From NCBI GenBank assembly GCA_036835375.1, contig DAITMB010000206.1, positions 1 through 5,518 of the forward strand: 5,518 bases of DNA, in the 5' to 3' direction. Each line of letters begins with the position of its first letter. Position 1 is the first letter of the stretch. The notes beneath the pieces were generated by a model. That model searched no databases and was not told the DNA's origin. It saw nothing but the letters and a program-made list of their open reading frames with translations. Both the position numbers and the translations under genes were made by a program. The DNA is from JANQTF01 sp036835375 (GTDB lineage: Bacteria; Bacteroidota; Bacteroidia; J057). Positions 4,232 to 5,518 of the stretch are shown piece after piece.

Positions 4232-5518
4232 ATGAAACGCCTCCTCTTTACCATCACTTTGCTCAGCCTGCTCACCAGCGCCATGGCCCAGGAAGGCTAC
4301 TGGTCACACCAGCGCGATAACGACGATCGTTCCGCTTTTGCCCGTAATCAAACGCGTGTCCAACTCGCCCTCATTCTCGACTCCAGCGGCAGCATGGACG
4401 ACCTCATTGATCAAGCGCGCGGTCAAATGTGGTCTATGGTCCACGAAATTCTGTACAATTCCCAGTCTGACTACGGCCAAGTGCCTCTACTGGAAATTGC
4501 CTTGTTCGAATATGGCAGCAGCAATCTCAATCGCAACAACGACTACATTCAGATGCGGGTGCCATTTACCACGGACCTGGACTGGATTGCCGAAGAGTTA
4601 TTTGCCATCCGCACCGGTGGCAGGATAGAATACCACCCTCTTGCGGTCCAGCAGGCTATTCGCCAGCTTCAATGGAGTAGATCTCCCCAAGACCTTCGCC
4701 TCATCTTCATTGCAGGAAATGAAAGTTTCAATCAAGGCCCTGTCAACTTTCGCAGGGTAATGGCCGAAGCCAATAGCCAAGACATTCGCGTCAACACGAT
4801 TTTCTGTGGAGACTGGAATCGTGGACAACAACTCGGTTGGGAAGAAGCTGCTTACTTGGGAGATGGTGACTACCTCGCCATCGAGTCATACCGTCGTGAC
4901 AATTTCCACGACCCACGCTTTCAATCACAATTGATGAGCCTGAATCAAGCCTACAACGCCACCTACCTCCCCTACGGAGCCTACGGTGCCAGAGGCTACC
5001 AACGGCTTTGCCGAGTAGATGATTATGCATTCGGCTATGGTCAGACCGTGATCATCAACCGAACACTGGTGAAAGTGTCTCCCGTCTATATCTATCCTGA
5101 CTGGGACTTGGTGGATGCATACCGCCTCGGAAGGGTCGATTTGGAGAGACTTTCGCGAAGCGATTTGCCACCTGTGATGCGAAACATGACCCTTGTCGAA
5201 CAGCGTGCCTACTTGATTCGGCAACAGCAAGCCCGAGAAAGCATTCGCCAGCAAATCACCACAGTCGCGGCGCCACGCAGACCCATGAGCCCGCCCGCGG
5301 GTAGCACCAGCCCAGGCCGCCAAGGCAATGCCCCTGGCGCTCGACCAGAGCCCAGATCGGCGAGCCAACCACAAAATATCGACCGTGCCATTTCTGAATC
5401 AGTGAGAAATCACCAATCCAGAAGTGCGACCCCCGGAGGACAAAGAGCTCCCCAGCAGCAAATTGCCCCTCGCCAGTCGGTGACTACGCAGCCACGCCAA
5501 GCCGAGCAACCGAGACAG
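4232..5518 (+). CDS. Exported von Willebrand factor type A domain protein (3' end beyond window)
   Basis: 429 codons are open from ATG 4232 to the window end with no stop, so the C-terminus is missing. A signal peptide is clear: MKR, a hydrophobic stretch (4-14), then SAMA with likely cleavage after A19, so the protein acts outside the cytoplasm. The VWA domain spans about 43-220, with a MIDAS DSSGS (50-54, D50/S52/S54), a likely MIDAS Thr in RTGG (T128), and the family-typical IFIAGNES (158-165) and VNTIFCG (187-193), where the usual third MIDAS Asp (TDG) is absent. C192 and C260 could form a disulfide. A region at about 280-341 (YPDWDLVDA, VDLERL, DLPPVM, then a Q/R-rich helix) matches the extension I recall in VWA proteins of this group. 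Residues 346-429 are a low-complexity Pro/Gln/Arg/Ser tail, probably disordered. No Shine-Dalgarno. The gene is separated from the VOC gene by a terminator, so it is a separate unit. Confidence 0.9.
   Translation, partial: MKRLLFTITLLSLLTSAMAQEGYWSHQRDNDDRSAFARNQTRVQLALILDSSGSMDDLIDQARGQMWSMVHEILYNSQSDYGQVPLLEIALFEYGSSNLNRNNDYIQMRVPFTTDLDWIAEELFAIRTGGRIEYHPLAVQQAIRQLQWSRSPQDLRLIFIAGNESFNQGPVNFRRVMAEANSQDIRVNTIFCGDWNRGQQLGWEEAAYLGDGDYLAIESYRRDNFHDPRFQSQLMSLNQAYNATYLPYGAYGARGYQRLCRVDDYAFGYGQTVIINRTLVKVSPVYIYPDWDLVDAYRLGRVDLERLSRSDLPPVMRNMTLVEQRAYLIRQQQARESIRQQITTVAAPRRPMSPPAGSTSPGRQGNAPGARPEPRSASQPQNIDRAISESVRNHQSRSATPGGQRAPQQQIAPRQSVTTQPRQAEQPRQ

Noticed and set aside
4925..5374. Minus-strand frame of 149 codons inside the VWA gene
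   Set aside because: Antisense to the VWA gene, which has a signal peptide and domain motifs; composition is that of a shadow.

Overview
The window reads as a piece of chromosome from a Bacteroidota bacterium, perhaps a Saprospiraceae/Lewinella-like marine or soil member. This is an inference. None of the four non-overlapping gene starts has a recognisable Shine-Dalgarno sequence (usual in that phylum), the base composition is intermediate, and the VOC protein and the secreted von Willebrand A protein both resemble families I associate with Bacteroidota. No rRNA, tRNA, CRISPR array or complete mobile element was seen.

Layout, left to right. (1) Positions 1-80, minus strand: the first 26 codons of a gene cut by the window edge. 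Its N-terminus (LLWKYVIEDFFPELMAFFY) resembles the start of Rpn/PD-(D/E)XK transposase-like nucleases. (2) 157-1542, minus: a complete aldehyde dehydrogenase with all catalytic motifs. (3) 1543-1967: a divergent intergenic region with a good sigma70-like promoter (1853-1881) for the plus-strand genes and a small inverted repeat on the dehydrogenase side. (4) 1968-3095, plus: a flavin-containing monooxygenase strikingly like plant YUCCA enzymes. (5) 3092-3766, plus: a two-module VOC (glyoxalase/dioxygenase-fold) protein whose start codon overlaps the monooxygenase stop (ATGA), so the two are almost certainly co-translated. (6) 3767-4231: a non-coding stretch with a bidirectional-looking terminator, a pair of 9-bp direct repeats 22 bp apart, and a candidate promoter with an inverted repeat over its -35 box. 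(7) 4232-5518, plus: an exported von Willebrand A-domain protein with a Pro/Gln/Arg/Ser-rich tail, running off the right edge.

How the genes may work together: the YUCCA-like monooxygenase and VOC protein form a two-gene operon. The aldehyde dehydrogenase is transcribed divergently from the same intergenic region. An NADPH/FAD monooxygenase next to an NAD(P)-dependent aldehyde dehydrogenase would suit oxidation of a 2-oxo acid, ketone or aldehyde to a carboxylic acid, but the substrate cannot be read from the sequence. The VWA gene behind the terminator and the Rpn-like gene at the left edge look functionally unrelated.
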